Positions 6,996-16,953 of a stretch of DNA of 64,000 bases are shown here, one piece after another. This stretch comes from Streptomyces wedmorensis (GTDB taxonomy: Bacteria > Actinomycetota > Actinomycetes > Streptomycetales > Streptomycetaceae): contig NZ_JNWK01000026.1 in NCBI RefSeq assembly GCF_000716445.1, positions 32,747 through 96,746 of the forward strand, given 5' to 3'. The notes beneath the pieces were generated by a model. The model was not told the origin of the DNA. It saw nothing but the letters and a program-made list of their open reading frames with translations, and ran no database searches. Numbering within the stretch: the stretch's first letter is position 1; the number at the start of each line of letters is the position of its first letter. Position numbers and translations under genes: made by a program.

Positions 6996-7778
6996 TCAAA
7001 GGTGTGTTCCGCGCGACTCCGCACAGGCCTCCACCACCCATGCGGCCGTGGTCTCCGGCTGCTCCATCCAGAAGAAGTGACCGGCCGGAACCAGGGTGAA
7101 GCGGGCGCCCGGGATCGCGGCGGCGATCCGCTCTCCCTCGGCCGTCGGGACGAGACGGTCGGCGTCGCCGTGGACGACGTGCGTCGGCACGCCGATCCGG
7201 TGCAGGCGGTCCGCCGTGCTGTGCCGGGCCACCGCGGCGATCTGGCCGGCGGTCACCTGCGGGGGCACCGGCAGCGTCAGAGCGGCCTCGCGGTACTCGT
7301 CCCAGGCACCCGCCGGCACGTTCTCCGGGTCCTTCACCCCGACGTGGAACACGTTGCGCACCGTCGCGAGCGGGTCGCCCCGGACGACGGCCGCGGTGAG
7401 CACCTCCAGGACCTCGGGCGGCGCGCCGGTGCCTCCGGTGTGGGTGCAGCCGAGCAACAGGCCGCCGACCCTGTCCGGATGGCGCAGCGCCAGTTCCTGG
7501 GCGACGAGGCCGCCCATCGAGACCCCCAGGACGTACGCGCGCGGCCAGCCGAGCTCGTCGAGCAGGGCGGCCGCGTCGTCGGCGAGGTCCGCCACCCCGA
7601 AGCCCTGGTCCAGGGGTGCCGAGCGGCCGGTACCGCGGTGGTCGTAGGCCACCACGTCGAACGACTCCGAGAGGAGCGAGAGCAGTCGCTCGCCCCAGTG
7701 CAGGGAGTGCGCGGCGGTCCCCTGGATGAGCAGCAGGGGCGAACCGGCACCGCGGCGGAGGTAATGCAGCCTCTCCAT
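6996..7778 (-). CDS. Alpha/beta-hydrolase
   Basis: About 260 aa. LLLIQGTAAH is the oxyanion-hole region and YDHRGTGRS the conserved strand after it. LGVSMGG is the nucleophile elbow with Ser, HGDADRLVP the acid region and AGHFFWMEQP the catalytic His. The resemblance is to peroxidase/hydrolase-type enzymes such as 3-oxoadipate enol-lactonase-like proteins. ATG 7778 has AAGG 8 nt upstream and starts in the usual place for the family; an upstream ATG at 7796 would add 6 residues. It follows the MFS gene on the same strand and may be a tailoring or resistance hydrolase of the cluster (inference). Confidence 0.85.
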   Translation of the reverse strand: MERLHYLRRGAGSPLLLIQGTAAHSLHWGERLLSLLSESFDVVAYDHRGTGRSAPLDQGFGVADLADDAAALLDELGWPRAYVLGVSMGGLVAQELALRHPDRVGGLLLGCTHTGGTGAPPEVLEVLTAAVVRGDPLATVRNVFHVGVKDPENVPAGAWDEYREAALTLPVPPQVTAGQIAAVARHSTADRLHRIGVPTHVVHGDADRLVPTAEGERIAAAIPGARFTLVPAGHFFWMEQPETTAAWVVEACAESRGTHL

Positions 7779-7870
7779 ACGTACGACCTTCGGCATAGCG
7801 CGGGTGGGATGCGGCACGGCGGCGGGCCCGGGGCGGCTCTGGTGGCGGCCGCCCCCGGCCCGGCCCGGGG

Positions 7871-9151
7871 TCACGCCGTGGCGGGCGCCGCCTCGGCGGC
7901 CGGCTGCGAGCGCGACCAGACCCGCTCGATGAAGGCGCAGACGAATCCGCCCGCCATCACGACCAGGGCGAGGACGATCCAGCCGGGCTTGCCCCAGTTG
8001 ACGCACATGGAGATGACCACGATCGGCGCGACGGCCTCGGCGAGGCCGTGGCCGAGCCCCATCACTCCCTGGTACTGGCCCTGCGCCTCGGGCTTGGCCA
8101 GGGCGAAGGAGAGCTCGAAGGTGCCGGCCGCCTGCCAGACCTCGGCGAGGGCGTGCAGGACGACACCGACGATGAGCAGCGTGAGCGCGACCCCCGCGGA
8201 CGGGCCCTCCGCGAACGCGATCAGCACCCACGAGACGAGGAACACCGGGCCGGACAGGGCGAGCAGGCGAGCCGCGGACCGCGGTCCGTCGATGGAGCGG
8301 GTCGCGGGGACCTGGGTGGCCGCGACCAGGATCGACTCGAAGAACAGGACGACGGCCGCCATCCAGCGCGGCGCCTCGGTGTGCATGACGATCCACACGG
8401 GCAGCGCGGGGACGAGGACGAAGTACTGCAGGCTCGTGATCGACGAGGTGGCGGTCAGCGCGAGGTAGGGGAGGTCGCGCAGGGCCACCCAGCGGCGCTC
8501 CTTCTCGGCCGGTTCGGTGTCCTCGGCGTCCTCCTCCTTCTTCGCGGCGCGCGTCGGGGGAATGTGCGGGAGGCGTGTGAGGATCGCGGCGGCGAGCAGG
8601 AAGGTGACCGTGTCGGTGACGATGACGGACACGTAGGCCGGCCGCGTGTCGAAGGCCAGGACGACCGCGGCACCGATGGTGCCGATGGCGAGGCCGACGT
8701 TGGTCACCGCTCGCAGGTACGTGCGGTACTGCGCGCCCTTCTCCCCGGCCAGCACGCCGATCATCGCGCCGCGCGCGCTGACGGTTCCCGCTCGGCCGAC
8801 GGCGGCCGCGGCGGCCACGACGATCAGGGACCAGAGGTTGTTCACGAACAGGAGGGAGATGCTCGCGACGGCCTCGAGGAGCATGGAGCCGATGACGACC
8901 TCGCGCGATCCGCGCCGGTCGGCCCAGTCGCCGATGACGACACCGGCGCCGAATCCGCAGAGCGAGCCGGCGGTGAGGCCGATGGCCGCCTCGGTGGGGG
9001 TGAACCCGGCGGAGCGGATGAGGAAGATGGTTCCCGCGGACAGGAAGATGCCCATGCCGATCGTGTTGACGACGGTCGCCAGGGCCAGCAGTCGCTGACG
9101 GGGTTCCTCCGGACCGCTCAGCGCGGTGCGGAACTTGGTCATCCGGCTCAT
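7871..9151 (-). CDS. MFS transporter, probable product exporter
   Basis: 426 aa with about 12 hydrophobic segments. The typical motif A occurs between helices 2 and 3 (GDWADRRGSREVVIG), and a charged loop (KKEEDAEDTEPAEKERR) sits in the middle. It is clearly paralogous to the MFS gene at 39310. Both share RAVTNVG in the first half and a long C-terminal block (AEVWQAAGTFELSFAL, GQYQGVMGLGHGLAEAV). GAGGG lies 9 nt before ATG 9151. Its place between the hydrolase and nucleotidyltransferase genes suggests export of the cluster product or self-resistance. Confidence 0.85.
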   Translation of the reverse strand: MSRMTKFRTALSGPEEPRQRLLALATVVNTIGMGIFLSAGTIFLIRSAGFTPTEAAIGLTAGSLCGFGAGVVIGDWADRRGSREVVIGSMLLEAVASISLLFVNNLWSLIVVAAAAAVGRAGTVSARGAMIGVLAGEKGAQYRTYLRAVTNVGLAIGTIGAAVVLAFDTRPAYVSVIVTDTVTFLLAAAILTRLPHIPPTRAAKKEEDAEDTEPAEKERRWVALRDLPYLALTATSSITSLQYFVLVPALPVWIVMHTEAPRWMAAVVLFFESILVAATQVPATRSIDGPRSAARLLALSGPVFLVSWVLIAFAEGPSAGVALTLLIVGVVLHALAEVWQAAGTFELSFALAKPEAQGQYQGVMGLGHGLAEAVAPIVVISMCVNWGKPGWIVLALVVMAGGFVCAFIERVWSRSQPAAEAAPATA

Positions 9152-9250
9152 GACGTGGTGCCCTCGCTGACCTGCCGCAGGGCGTGCAGAGCGTTCACTG
9201 TGTCTCTCCTGGCTTCGAGTACGGGGGTGCGCATGGGGGGTTCGCGGAGG

Positions 9251-9300
9251 TGCCGTGCCCGCCGCGGGCCGTCCCCGGACGGCCCGCGGCGGGCACGGCA
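9251..9300 (-). terminator. Perfect 24-bp inverted repeat, probable terminator of the nucleotidyltransferase gene
   Basis: The two 24-bp arms (9251-9274 and 9277-9300) are exact reverse complements separated by 2 bp; the folded RNA would open a few bases for the loop. It starts 15 bp downstream of the leftward nucleotidyltransferase stop and 100 bp before the MFS start. No T-tract. Confidence 0.75.
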
Positions 9301-9315
9301 CGGCGGCCGGTCCGT

Positions 9316-10152
9316 TCAGGAAGCCGACAGGAAGGCGTCCTCGAGCCGGACGAGGTGGGCCTGGGTCCACCGGGCCATGCGGAGGGCCGTGGCGGCGTCG
9401 GACTCGCCGGGACGGGCGCCGTCGAGGATCTGCGTGACGTAGTCGTCGACCGTGATCCCGCACTGGGGGGTCTTCTCCAGGCGGCGCACCAGCCACTTCT
9501 CGCGCCGGCACAGCTCGCCGGAGAGCACGAGCGCCGCGTCCGCGATGGTGGCGGCGGCGAGGGCGGCGGAGACGCGGGCCGTCTTGTCGTCACCGGCGTC
9601 CAGCTGGCCGGCGACGTCCGTGAGGCGGTTCTCCACGTCGGCCTTCAGGCGGCGGGCCCGGGCGCGCGGGTAGGAGGAGCCGGCGATGAGCTCCTTCATG
9701 CGGCCGAAGAACTCCTCGTTCTTCAGCGGCATGGCGACGTCGAGGCGGTAGACGAAGTCCTGGAGGAAATCGCCCATGCTGCAGAACTCGACCTCGGTGG
9801 CGAGGTACGGCTCGAGGGCCGTGGTGAGCGTGGACGTCGGCCACACCTTCAGGTCGACGCGCGCGTTGTCGTAGACGCCCATCCAGTTGTGCCAGCGCAC
9901 GCCGCTCGAATCGGCGCCGGGCCAGGTCTCCATGGTCTCGTCGATCGGGAGGACGAGTTCCTTGTCGGAGAACGCGTAGAGGTCGATGTCGCTGAAGGCG
10001 TTGCCCCACCCGGCCGCGATCGAGCCCGTCATGCAGACGGCCTCGGCTTCGGCCAGCCCGGGAAAGTGCTTGAGGATTGCCTCGAAGGAAATGTCCGGAG
10101 GGGTGAGGACCTTCGGCTGTGCGGCGATGACCTGGACTGTGGGGTTGAACAT
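9316..10152 (-). CDS. Pol-beta-fold nucleotidyltransferase
   Basis: 278 aa. The N-terminal catalytic motif is TGSIAAGWGNAFSDIDLYAF: the GS loop followed by D-x-D after about 11 residues, as in ANT/kanamycin-type nucleotidyltransferases. The third carboxylate probably lies in NARVDLKVW. The C-terminal half is helical, with hydrophobic and charged faces, as in substrate-binding domains of this group. ATG 10152 has GGAAGG 8 nt upstream; an earlier Met would add 14 residues. It may nucleotidylate the product as self-resistance or activate an intermediate (both inference). It is divergent from the thioesterase gene. Confidence 0.8.
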   Translation of the reverse strand: MFNPTVQVIAAQPKVLTPPDISFEAILKHFPGLAEAEAVCMTGSIAAGWGNAFSDIDLYAFSDKELVLPIDETMETWPGADSSGVRWHNWMGVYDNARVDLKVWPTSTLTTALEPYLATEVEFCSMGDFLQDFVYRLDVAMPLKNEEFFGRMKELIAGSSYPRARARRLKADVENRLTDVAGQLDAGDDKTARVSAALAAATIADAALVLSGELCRREKWLVRRLEKTPQCGITVDDYVTQILDGARPGESDAATALRMARWTQAHLVRLEDAFLSAS

Positions 10153-10222
10153 GAGGATACCTTCCGAATAGCAGAGACTATGGGTGCGCTTCATAGGGAA
10201 CGACCGGGGAATCGACGCCGAA

Positions 10223-10240
10223 ATCCCCGATATCCCCGAT
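10223..10240. repeat. Tandem 9-bp repeat ATCCCCGAT in a divergent promoter region
   Basis: ATCCCCGAT occurs twice head-to-tail (10223-10231 and 10232-10240), and the near-complement CGGGGAATCG lies at 10205-10214. All are in the 138-bp gap between the divergent nucleotidyltransferase and thioesterase genes, so a shared operator is possible. Confidence 0.4.
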
Positions 10241-10290
10241 TACTTCGCCGCAATACGACTGATGCCGCGCATGGGCTATGATCCGTTTTC

Positions 10291-11016
10291 ATGAATACTT
10301 CGCGCCATTCTCAGGCACTGGTTCCGTGGAGTTCGGAAATACGGAATGAAACCGCCCTCGTCTGCATTCCGTGGGCCGGCGCCGGGGCGACTCCGTTCCG
10401 CGCCTGGGGCCCGGTCGTCGGTGACGCGGCCGATGTGTACGGCGTCCGGCTCGCCGGACGGGAGAGCCGCCAGACCGAGCCGCCCGGCACCGTGCTCGCG
10501 GACACCGTCGCCGAGCTCGTCCGGGAGGTGACCGCGCTGGGCGTGCCGCGCGTGGCCCTCTTCGGCCACTGCTCGGGAGCCCTGCTCGCCTTCGAACTCG
10601 CCCACGCGCTGCGCCGGTCGGCCGGAGCCCCCGAGGTCGGGCACCTGCTCGTGGCCTCGCAACTGCCGCCGCGCGCCTACGCGGAGGCCCCCGTCCAGTC
10701 GGACGACGACCTGACCCGCTTCGTGCCCGAGGACCTCCGGAGCGAACCCGAACTGCTCGAGCTGCTGCTGCCGATCCTCGCCGCGGACATGCGACTGGTG
10801 TCGGACTACGGCCACTCGGCGTCCGTGCCGCTCGACACCCGCCTCACCGTCGTGTACGGCGCCGAGGACGAGCACCTCGACCGGGCGGCGGTCGACGGCT
10901 GGCGTGCCGAGACCACCGGTGCGGCGGAGCTCCGCGAGGTGGCCGGCGCCGACCACCTCTTCGGCGGCGCGGCGTGGCCGGCCCTCGCCGGCTGCGTCCG
11001 GGACGCGCTCGGGTGA
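10291..11016 (+). CDS. Type II thioesterase with Cys at the nucleophile position
   Basis: 241 aa, typical for stand-alone NRPS/PKS editing thioesterases. CIPWAGAGATPFRAW is the N-terminal oxyanion-hole motif. The nucleophile elbow reads G92-H93-C94-S95-G96, so the residue normally Ser in GHSMG is Cys. The acid is probably D193 (YGAEDEHL) and the His is H222 (GADHLF). In the family these enzymes clear misprimed carrier proteins or release products. A Cys nucleophile is known in some thioesterases that form strained or unusual bonds. No strong ribosome site is seen before ATG 10291. The first codons are AT-rich compared with the rest. Confidence 0.87.
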   Translation: MNTSRHSQALVPWSSEIRNETALVCIPWAGAGATPFRAWGPVVGDAADVYGVRLAGRESRQTEPPGTVLADTVAELVREVTALGVPRVALFGHCSGALLAFELAHALRRSAGAPEVGHLLVASQLPPRAYAEAPVQSDDDLTRFVPEDLRSEPELLELLLPILAADMRLVSDYGHSASVPLDTRLTVVYGAEDEHLDRAAVDGWRAETTGAAELREVAGADHLFGGAAWPALAGCVRDALG

Positions 11017-11038
11017 GCCCTTCGCGGCCCCGGTCCGC

Positions 11039-11299
11039 TCACGCATCGTCGAGGAGCTCCGCGAGCTGCGCGACGGTCGGGTGCGAGAAGACCTGGACGA
11101 GCTGAAGGTCCGGCCAGCGGACCCGCAGGACGCGGACGACCTTCACCACGGTGCTCGACGAGGCGCCCAGATCGAAGAAGCCCATGTCGGGGTCGACCTC
11201 GTCCAGGCCGAGGGCCTCGGCCCAGACCGCGGCGATGACCTCGGCCGCGGGGCCGTCCAGTTCGAGGACGGCCCCCGGCTCGCTCGACGTCTCAGTCAC
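11039..11299 (-). CDS. Free-standing acyl/peptidyl carrier protein
   Basis: 86 aa. The phosphopantetheine attachment region is FFDLGASSSTVVKV, a variant of LGG(D/H)S in which the Ser of the fifth position is kept and Gly3/Asp4 are replaced. The surrounding four-helix pattern (AAEVIAAVWAEALGLDEVDP ... HPTVAQLAELLDD) fits NRPS-type carriers. GTG 11299 overlaps the LLM stop by 8 bp, so it is the last gene of the leftward operon. It probably carries the substrate of the LLM enzyme or a starter unit (inference). The A domain that loads it is not obvious. Confidence 0.85.
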   Translation of the reverse strand: MTETSSEPGAVLELDGPAAEVIAAVWAEALGLDEVDPDMGFFDLGASSSTVVKVVRVLRVRWPDLQLVQVFSHPTVAQLAELLDDA

Positions 11300-12266
11300 C
11301 GAGCACCTCCCGCAGCGTGGTGCCGACCCGCTGGAGGTGGTCCAGGTCGCTCGGGTCGAGGAGGGAGACGATCATGCCCTCGACGCCGGCCGCGCGGTAC
11401 TCCTCGATCCGCTCCTGCACCTGGGCCTCGGTACCGCACAGCGCGAGGCCGCGGGCCGCGCTCGGCGCCACGCCCAGGAGCGTGCCCAACCGCTCCAGGG
11501 ATTCCTGGAGTTCGGCCTCGGAGTCGGTGACGATCGCCGTGCCCAGCCACGTCCGGCTGATCTCGGAGCTGTCGCGGCCCGCGGCCTCGCACGCCCGCTC
11601 CAGCACCTCGATCTTGTGGCGCACGGTGGCGGGCCCGCCGAAGAAGTTGCAGGCGTCGCCGTGCCGGGCCACCAGCGGGATGAGCACCTTCTCGCCGCCG
11701 CCGCCGATGAGGATGGGCGGCCCGCCGGGGCTGATCGGGGCCGGCACGTTCAGGGGCTCGTCCACGCTGTGGTGCTTCCCGGAGAACCGGGGCGCGTGCT
11801 CGGTGAACATCGCCCGGCAGATCTGCACCGCCTCGTCGAGCGCCGCCAGACGCTCCCGGGGCGTGCGGAACTCCATGCCGTACGCGTGGGTCTCCTCGGT
11901 GTGCCAGCCCGCGCCGATGCCGAGGACCGCGCGTCCCTGGCTGATGACGTCGATGGTGGTGACCATCTTCGCCAGCAGCGCCGGGTTGCGGAAGCTGTTG
12001 CACGACACGAGGACGCCGAGGCGGGCGCTCGTGGTCACCGCGGCGAGCGCGGCGAGCGTCGTGTACGCCTCCAGGATCGGCTCGTCGGCCTCGCCGACGG
12101 AGGCGATCTGATGGACGTGGTCCATCGTCCAGAGGCTGTCGAAGCCGGACGCCTCGGCGGCGTGCGCGATGTCGACGACCTGCTGGAAGAGCTTGTTGTC
12201 CATGACTCCCGGGAAGGAGTACCCGGCGTACTGGAAGCCGACCCGGGTCAGGGGACGGCGGCTCAT
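11292..12266 (-). CDS. LLM-class (luciferase-like) flavin/F420-dependent oxidoreductase
   Basis: 324 aa, a TIM-barrel bacterial-luciferase-family protein. LWTMDHVHQI, VLVSCNSFRNPALLAKMVTT, GRAVLGIGAGWHTEETHAYG and PPILIGGGGEKVL are family signatures. The last resembles F420-binding members of the Rv1855c-like subgroup, though FMN use cannot be excluded. It overlaps the PqqD-like gene (ATGA at 12263-12266) and the carrier protein gene. That arrangement suggests oxidation or dehydrogenation of a carrier-bound intermediate. Confidence 0.85.
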   Translation of the reverse strand: MSRRPLTRVGFQYAGYSFPGVMDNKLFQQVVDIAHAAEASGFDSLWTMDHVHQIASVGEADEPILEAYTTLAALAAVTTSARLGVLVSCNSFRNPALLAKMVTTIDVISQGRAVLGIGAGWHTEETHAYGMEFRTPRERLAALDEAVQICRAMFTEHAPRFSGKHHSVDEPLNVPAPISPGGPPILIGGGGEKVLIPLVARHGDACNFFGGPATVRHKIEVLERACEAAGRDSSEISRTWLGTAIVTDSEAELQESLERLGTLLGVAPSAARGLALCGTEAQVQERIEEYRAAGVEGMIVSLLDPSDLDHLQRVGTTLREVLGD

Positions 12267-12609
12267 CCGGAGACCGTCAGCTGGGCGAAGGCCTCGGCGT
12301 CGGCCGCGGACACGATCTCGACGAGACCGAGGTCGAGCAGCCGGGCGCTCACCTCGTGGACGCCCTCACGGATGTCCGCCACCGGCAGGTCCAGCTGCCC
12401 GGCGACGCCGTCGGCGATCTCGGCGAGGGTGCGGCGCCCGTCGACGAGCAGCCAGACGACGCGCGCGTCGCGGTCGAGCACGTACCGGCCGATCACGGTC
12501 TCCAGCAGCACCCCTCCCTCGGCGCGGTCGCTCAGCTCCATGACCTGGTCGGTCCGGCGGGCGGTGACGTCCAGTCGACGGACGAGGACGGTGGTGTCGT
12601 TGACAGTGC

Positions 12610-12613
<4 letters not shown>
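12263..12613 (-). CDS. PqqD-like (RiPP recognition element-like) small protein
   Basis: 116 aa. The C-terminal two thirds show the PqqD winged-helix pattern: VIGRYVLDRDARVVWLLVDG, then RRTLAEIADGVAGQLDLPVA and a closing helix. PqqD domains bind leader peptides and hand them to modifying enzymes, usually radical SAM proteins. No radical SAM gene is visible here; the neighbours are a KS-ACP protein and an LLM oxidoreductase, both overlapping by ATGA. It may recognise a carrier or the small peptides encoded at 2573 or 4048 (inference). Confidence 0.75.
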
Positions 12614-14973
<2,360 letters not shown>

Positions 14974-15017
14974 GGGAGGACTCCAGGTGGATCGGTGTGG
15001 CGTTGCGGCGGCGGCTC

Positions 15018-16877
15018 TCACGACTCGTTCGGCACCGGAGGGGCCTCGGTCGTGGTGCCGGCGCGGACCCGGGCGACGAAGTCGGCCAGCACGGGTGCCT
15101 CGAACAGGGCGCGTACGGGGATGTCCGCGGCGGCTTCCCTGCGGGTGCGGTTGACGACCTTGATCACCATCAGCGAGTGCCCGCCGAGGGAGAAGAAGTC
15201 GTCCTCGGGCCCGACCTCGGCGACGCCGAGTTCCTCGGCCCAGATGGCGGCCACGGTCTCTTCGAGGGAGTCGCCGCGCGGCTGCCGGGCGGCGGGTTCC
15301 GCGCTCGTGGGCGCGGTGCGGGCCCGTTCGAGGAGGGCCCGGCGGTCGACCTTGCCGTTGGCGGTCAGCGGCAGGGCGTCCAGGATCCGGAGTTCGCCGG
15401 GGACCATGTGCGCGGGCAGCCGGTCGGCGAGGAACGCCCGCAGCGCGGTCGCGTCCGGGCCGCCGGGCCGGACGGTCGCCCAGGCGAGGAGCGTCGAGCC
15501 CACCGACTCGCCGGTGTCGGTCAGGACGCAGGCGTCGACGACGGCCGGGTGGGCCTTGACCGTCGCGCCGATCTCGCCGAGTTCGATGCGGTAGCCGCGT
15601 ACCTTCACCTGCTCGTCCCGGCGGCCCGCGTAACGGAGTTCGCCGTCGGCGTCCCGGCGTGCCAGGTCACCGCTGAAGTAGGTGCGGCGGAGGTCGCCGG
15701 GGCCCCAGGAGACGGTGCGGAAGGCACGCGCGGTGGTGTCGGCGTCGCCGAAGTACCCCCGGGCGAGGCCCGGTCCCGAGATCGTGATCTCGCCGGTCTC
15801 GCCGTCCGGGGTCGGCTCGCCGTCGGCGTCCCGCAGCGAGATCTCCAGGTCGGGCAGCGGTACGCCGATGGGGCTTCCCGCGTCGGCGGCCGCGTCCGCC
15901 GCGGTGATCCGGCGGTAGGTCACGTGGACGGTCGTCTCGGTGATCCCGTACATGTTGACCACCAGCGGCTGGGCGTCGCCCCGGCGCGCGAACCACGCGC
16001 CGAGCGAGGCCGGGTCGAGCCGCTCGCCGCCGAGCACGACCAGCCGCAGCCGGTCGAGTGAGGCCTGCTGCTGCTCGTCGGCGCTGATCAGGGCGGCCAG
16101 CGCCGAGGGCGTCTGGCTGAGGACCGTGACGCCCTCGTCGTCGATCAGCCGGAGCAGCTCGTCGGGGGCACGGGCCTTGTCGTCGTCGACGACGACGAGG
16201 CGGCCGCCGAAGAGGAGCGCCCCCCACATCTCCCAGACCGAGAAGTCGAAGGCGAAGGAGTGCAGCATGGTCCACACGTCGTCCGGGCCGAGTTCGTAGA
16301 GGCCGGACGTGACGGCCATCAGCCGGGTGACGTTGCGGTGGGTGACCTCGACGCCCTTGGGGGTGCCGGTCGATCCCGACGTGAACATCACGTAGGCCAG
16401 GTCGTCGGGGCCGACCGGGACGTGCACCGGCGGGCAGTCGACGTCGGGGGCGGCCTCGGCGAGCACGACCGGGCCGCTGTGCCACCGCCCCGCACGGTCG
16501 GCGAGGTCGCCGGTGGTCAGCAGCACCGGAGCGGCGACGCGTCCGACGATGTCGGCGATCCGCGTGTCGGGGTGGCGCGGGTCGAGCGGCACGTAGGCCG
16601 CTCCGGCCATGAGGACGCCGAGGATGGCCGGCACGATGTGGCGGCGCGGCACGAGCACGGGCACGAGGTCGCCGGGGCGCACGCCGGCGGCGACCAGGCG
16701 GCCGGCCACGCAGCCGGCGACACGGTGGAGTTCGGCGTACGAGAGCGACGTGCCGTCGGCGGTCAGCGCGATGGCCTGGTCGCTCAGGGCCGCCTGGTGG
16801 GCGAACCAGGCGGGCAGTGTGGAGGCGACTTCCGCACGCTCGGTCACGGTGCCTGCGTCGCTGAGAACTTCGGGCAA
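15018..16877 (-). CDS. NRPS adenylation-carrier didomain (A-PCP), Thr-like specificity
   Basis: 619 aa. The A domain has A3 (YVMFTSGSTGTPKGV), A4 (FDFSVWEMWG), A5 (NMYGITETTVHVTY) and A10 (LTANGKVDRRAL), followed by a PCP with DDFFSLGGHSLM. Aligning by eye with the GrsA pocket gives D-F-W-S-V-G-M-V-H-K, close to the usual threonine code DFWNIGMVHK, so Thr or a close analogue is my guess. There is no C, E or TE domain. The start is read as TTG 16877 directly after GGGGGAAGAG; GTG 16847 is the alternative. It lies 76 bp downstream of the larger NRPS gene and 44 bp before the KS gene. Confidence 0.92.
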   Translation of the reverse strand: MPEVLSDAGTVTERAEVASTLPAWFAHQAALSDQAIALTADGTSLSYAELHRVAGCVAGRLVAAGVRPGDLVPVLVPRRHIVPAILGVLMAGAAYVPLDPRHPDTRIADIVGRVAAPVLLTTGDLADRAGRWHSGPVVLAEAAPDVDCPPVHVPVGPDDLAYVMFTSGSTGTPKGVEVTHRNVTRLMAVTSGLYELGPDDVWTMLHSFAFDFSVWEMWGALLFGGRLVVVDDDKARAPDELLRLIDDEGVTVLSQTPSALAALISADEQQQASLDRLRLVVLGGERLDPASLGAWFARRGDAQPLVVNMYGITETTVHVTYRRITAADAAADAGSPIGVPLPDLEISLRDADGEPTPDGETGEITISGPGLARGYFGDADTTARAFRTVSWGPGDLRRTYFSGDLARRDADGELRYAGRRDEQVKVRGYRIELGEIGATVKAHPAVVDACVLTDTGESVGSTLLAWATVRPGGPDATALRAFLADRLPAHMVPGELRILDALPLTANGKVDRRALLERARTAPTSAEPAARQPRGDSLEETVAAIWAEELGVAEVGPEDDFFSLGGHSLMVIKVVNRTRREAAADIPVRALFEAPVLADFVARVRAGTTTEAPPVPNES

Positions 16878-16953
16878 CTCTTCCCCCAGGAAACGAACAA
16901 TTCTCGGTGTCGTCCGGAATCCGCGCCCCCGTGGGGCCCGTTCCGAACGGAGG

